Origin: an uncultured Roseobacter sp. | Lineage (GTDB): Bacteria; Pseudomonadota; Alphaproteobacteria; Rhodobacterales; Rhodobacteraceae | DNA length: 64,000 bases | Assembly: GCA_947488305.1 (NCBI GenBank) | Contig: CANKZM010000002.1 | Coordinates: forward strand, 434,001 to 498,000 | Reading direction: 5' to 3' | Part shown: piece after piece, positions 63,531 to 64,000 of the stretch | Position numbering within the stretch: the stretch's first letter is position 1 | How the letters are laid out: every line of letters starts with the position of its first letter | Made by a program: the position numbers and the translations under genes | The notes under the pieces: generated by a model | The model's database searches: none | The model's input: the letters and a program-made list of their open reading frames with translations, nothing else | Told to the model about the DNA's origin: nothing

Positions 63531-64000
63531 ATGAAACGACGACAAGTTTTGCAAAGCGTTGGGGCGATTGGGTTGATGAGTGCGATGAGTAGAGTATCGG
63601 CGGGCGTAAATGATGGGTTCTTTGTGCCAGCAGAGGAGTCGCCGCATCAACGAACCTTTATGCAGTGGCCCGTCAATCGCCGTGTCTATTCCGATCCGGC
63701 TTTCCTCGAAGCGACACAAATGACCATTGCGGAGATTGCCAATACGATCAGTTCATTCGAACCGGTTACGATGCTGGCAGCAGCTGAAGACCACGAGAAA
63801 GCGCGCCGAATGCTGGGTAGTGCGGTCGTGCTCTGGGATATTCCCACTGAAGACCTTTGGTGCCGGGATGCAGGGCCGATCTTTTTGGTGAATGACGCGG
63901 GCCAGCTTGCCGTCAGCCATATTCAGTTCAACGGCTGGGGAGAGAAACAAATCAATCAACGCGATTCCCAGATCGCGCGGCTTGTGGCGGAACGTCTTGG
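63531..64000 (+). CDS. agmatine deiminase-family protein (cut by window end)
   Basis: The first 157 residues of a protein of the agmatine deiminase/bacterial peptidylarginine deiminase family. The hallmark PAEESPHQRTFMQWPVNRRVY is followed by the guanidine-binding segment DLWCRDAGPIFLVND. The catalytic cysteine would lie beyond the window. The N-terminus MKRRQVLQSVGAIGLMSAMS resembles a twin-arginine signal, so the enzyme may be exported folded, unlike the cytoplasmic AguA. An in-frame ATG at 63510 is an alternative start. It lies 77 bases after the CHAT gene on the same strand; whether it is co-transcribed is not clear. Confidence 0.85.
   Translation, partial: MKRRQVLQSVGAIGLMSAMSRVSAGVNDGFFVPAEESPHQRTFMQWPVNRRVYSDPAFLEATQMTIAEIANTISSFEPVTMLAAAEDHEKARRMLGSAVVLWDIPTEDLWCRDAGPIFLVNDAGQLAVSHIQFNGWGEKQINQRDSQIARLVAERL

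Overview
The window looks like a chromosomal segment from a marine alphaproteobacterium of the Roseobacter group (Rhodobacteraceae). The signs are an F0 operon split from F1 and carrying a b' subunit, three tandem peptide deformylase genes before fmt, the murA-DUF2948-hisD-UPF0262-phosphatase order, a VPLPA-CTERM secreted esterase, a dimethylglycine dehydrogenase/MttB pair and a methanethiol-oxidase-like SBP56 protein. This assignment rests on gene content and order, not on a database search. No transposase, phage gene or CRISPR array was seen.

Layout. 1-1.6 kb: ArsR, a DUF1127-like protein and a GcvA-like LysR regulator. 1.8-4.4 kb: F0 ATP synthase operon atpI-atpB-atpE-b'-b, closed by a clear terminator. 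4.4-9.4 kb: a GntR regulator with a palindromic operator, smc and a small secreted protein. 9.4-15.8 kb: lytic transglycosylase, cobD-cobC, a degenerate receiver protein, a glutathionyl-hydroquinone reductase and a PatB-type aminotransferase. 15.9-18.6 kb: def-def-def(degenerate)-fmt and a small membrane protein. 18.6-22.9 kb: RND efflux pump and its fusion protein. 23.0-27.6 kb: an operon of dimethylglycine dehydrogenase-like protein, MttB-family methyltransferase and TetR regulator. 27.8-32.5 kb: secreted protein, VPLPA-CTERM esterase, SBP56/methanethiol oxidase with a partner membrane protein, and an orphan small gene. 32.7-37.2 kb: tRNA-Thr, a 59-residue protein, murA, DUF2948, hisD, UPF0262 and a low-molecular-weight phosphatase. 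37.2-42.5 kb: cyclooxygenase-like haem peroxidase, small enzymes, porin and an orphan Hcp. 42.6-46.0 kb: a protein with a Ser-Ala-x repeat tract, divergent from lepA.

46.0-48.3 kb is the strangest stretch. It holds a very stable hairpin, an AT-rich gene with a HEPN-like RNxxxH motif, many short palindromes, a minus-strand terminator that probably ends a small RNA, a cluster of DnaA-box-like sites and a second terminator, with almost no protein coding. 48.3-49.0 kb holds three very small genes: a membrane protein, a DksA/TraR zinc finger and entericidin.

49.2-55.7 kb is a tightly overlapping seven-gene minus-strand operon with four glycosyltransferases, a histidine phosphatase, a polysaccharide deacetylase and a methyltransferase. 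It probably builds a glycan or glycolipid that I cannot identify. It is followed by an MscS-type channel and a J-domain protein. From 59.1 kb there is a divergent pair: an unrecognised 298-residue protein and a 1107-residue CHAT protease-STAND ATPase-helical repeat protein. This pair is the best candidate in the window for an undescribed conflict or cell-suicide system. The window ends inside an agmatine-deiminase-family gene.
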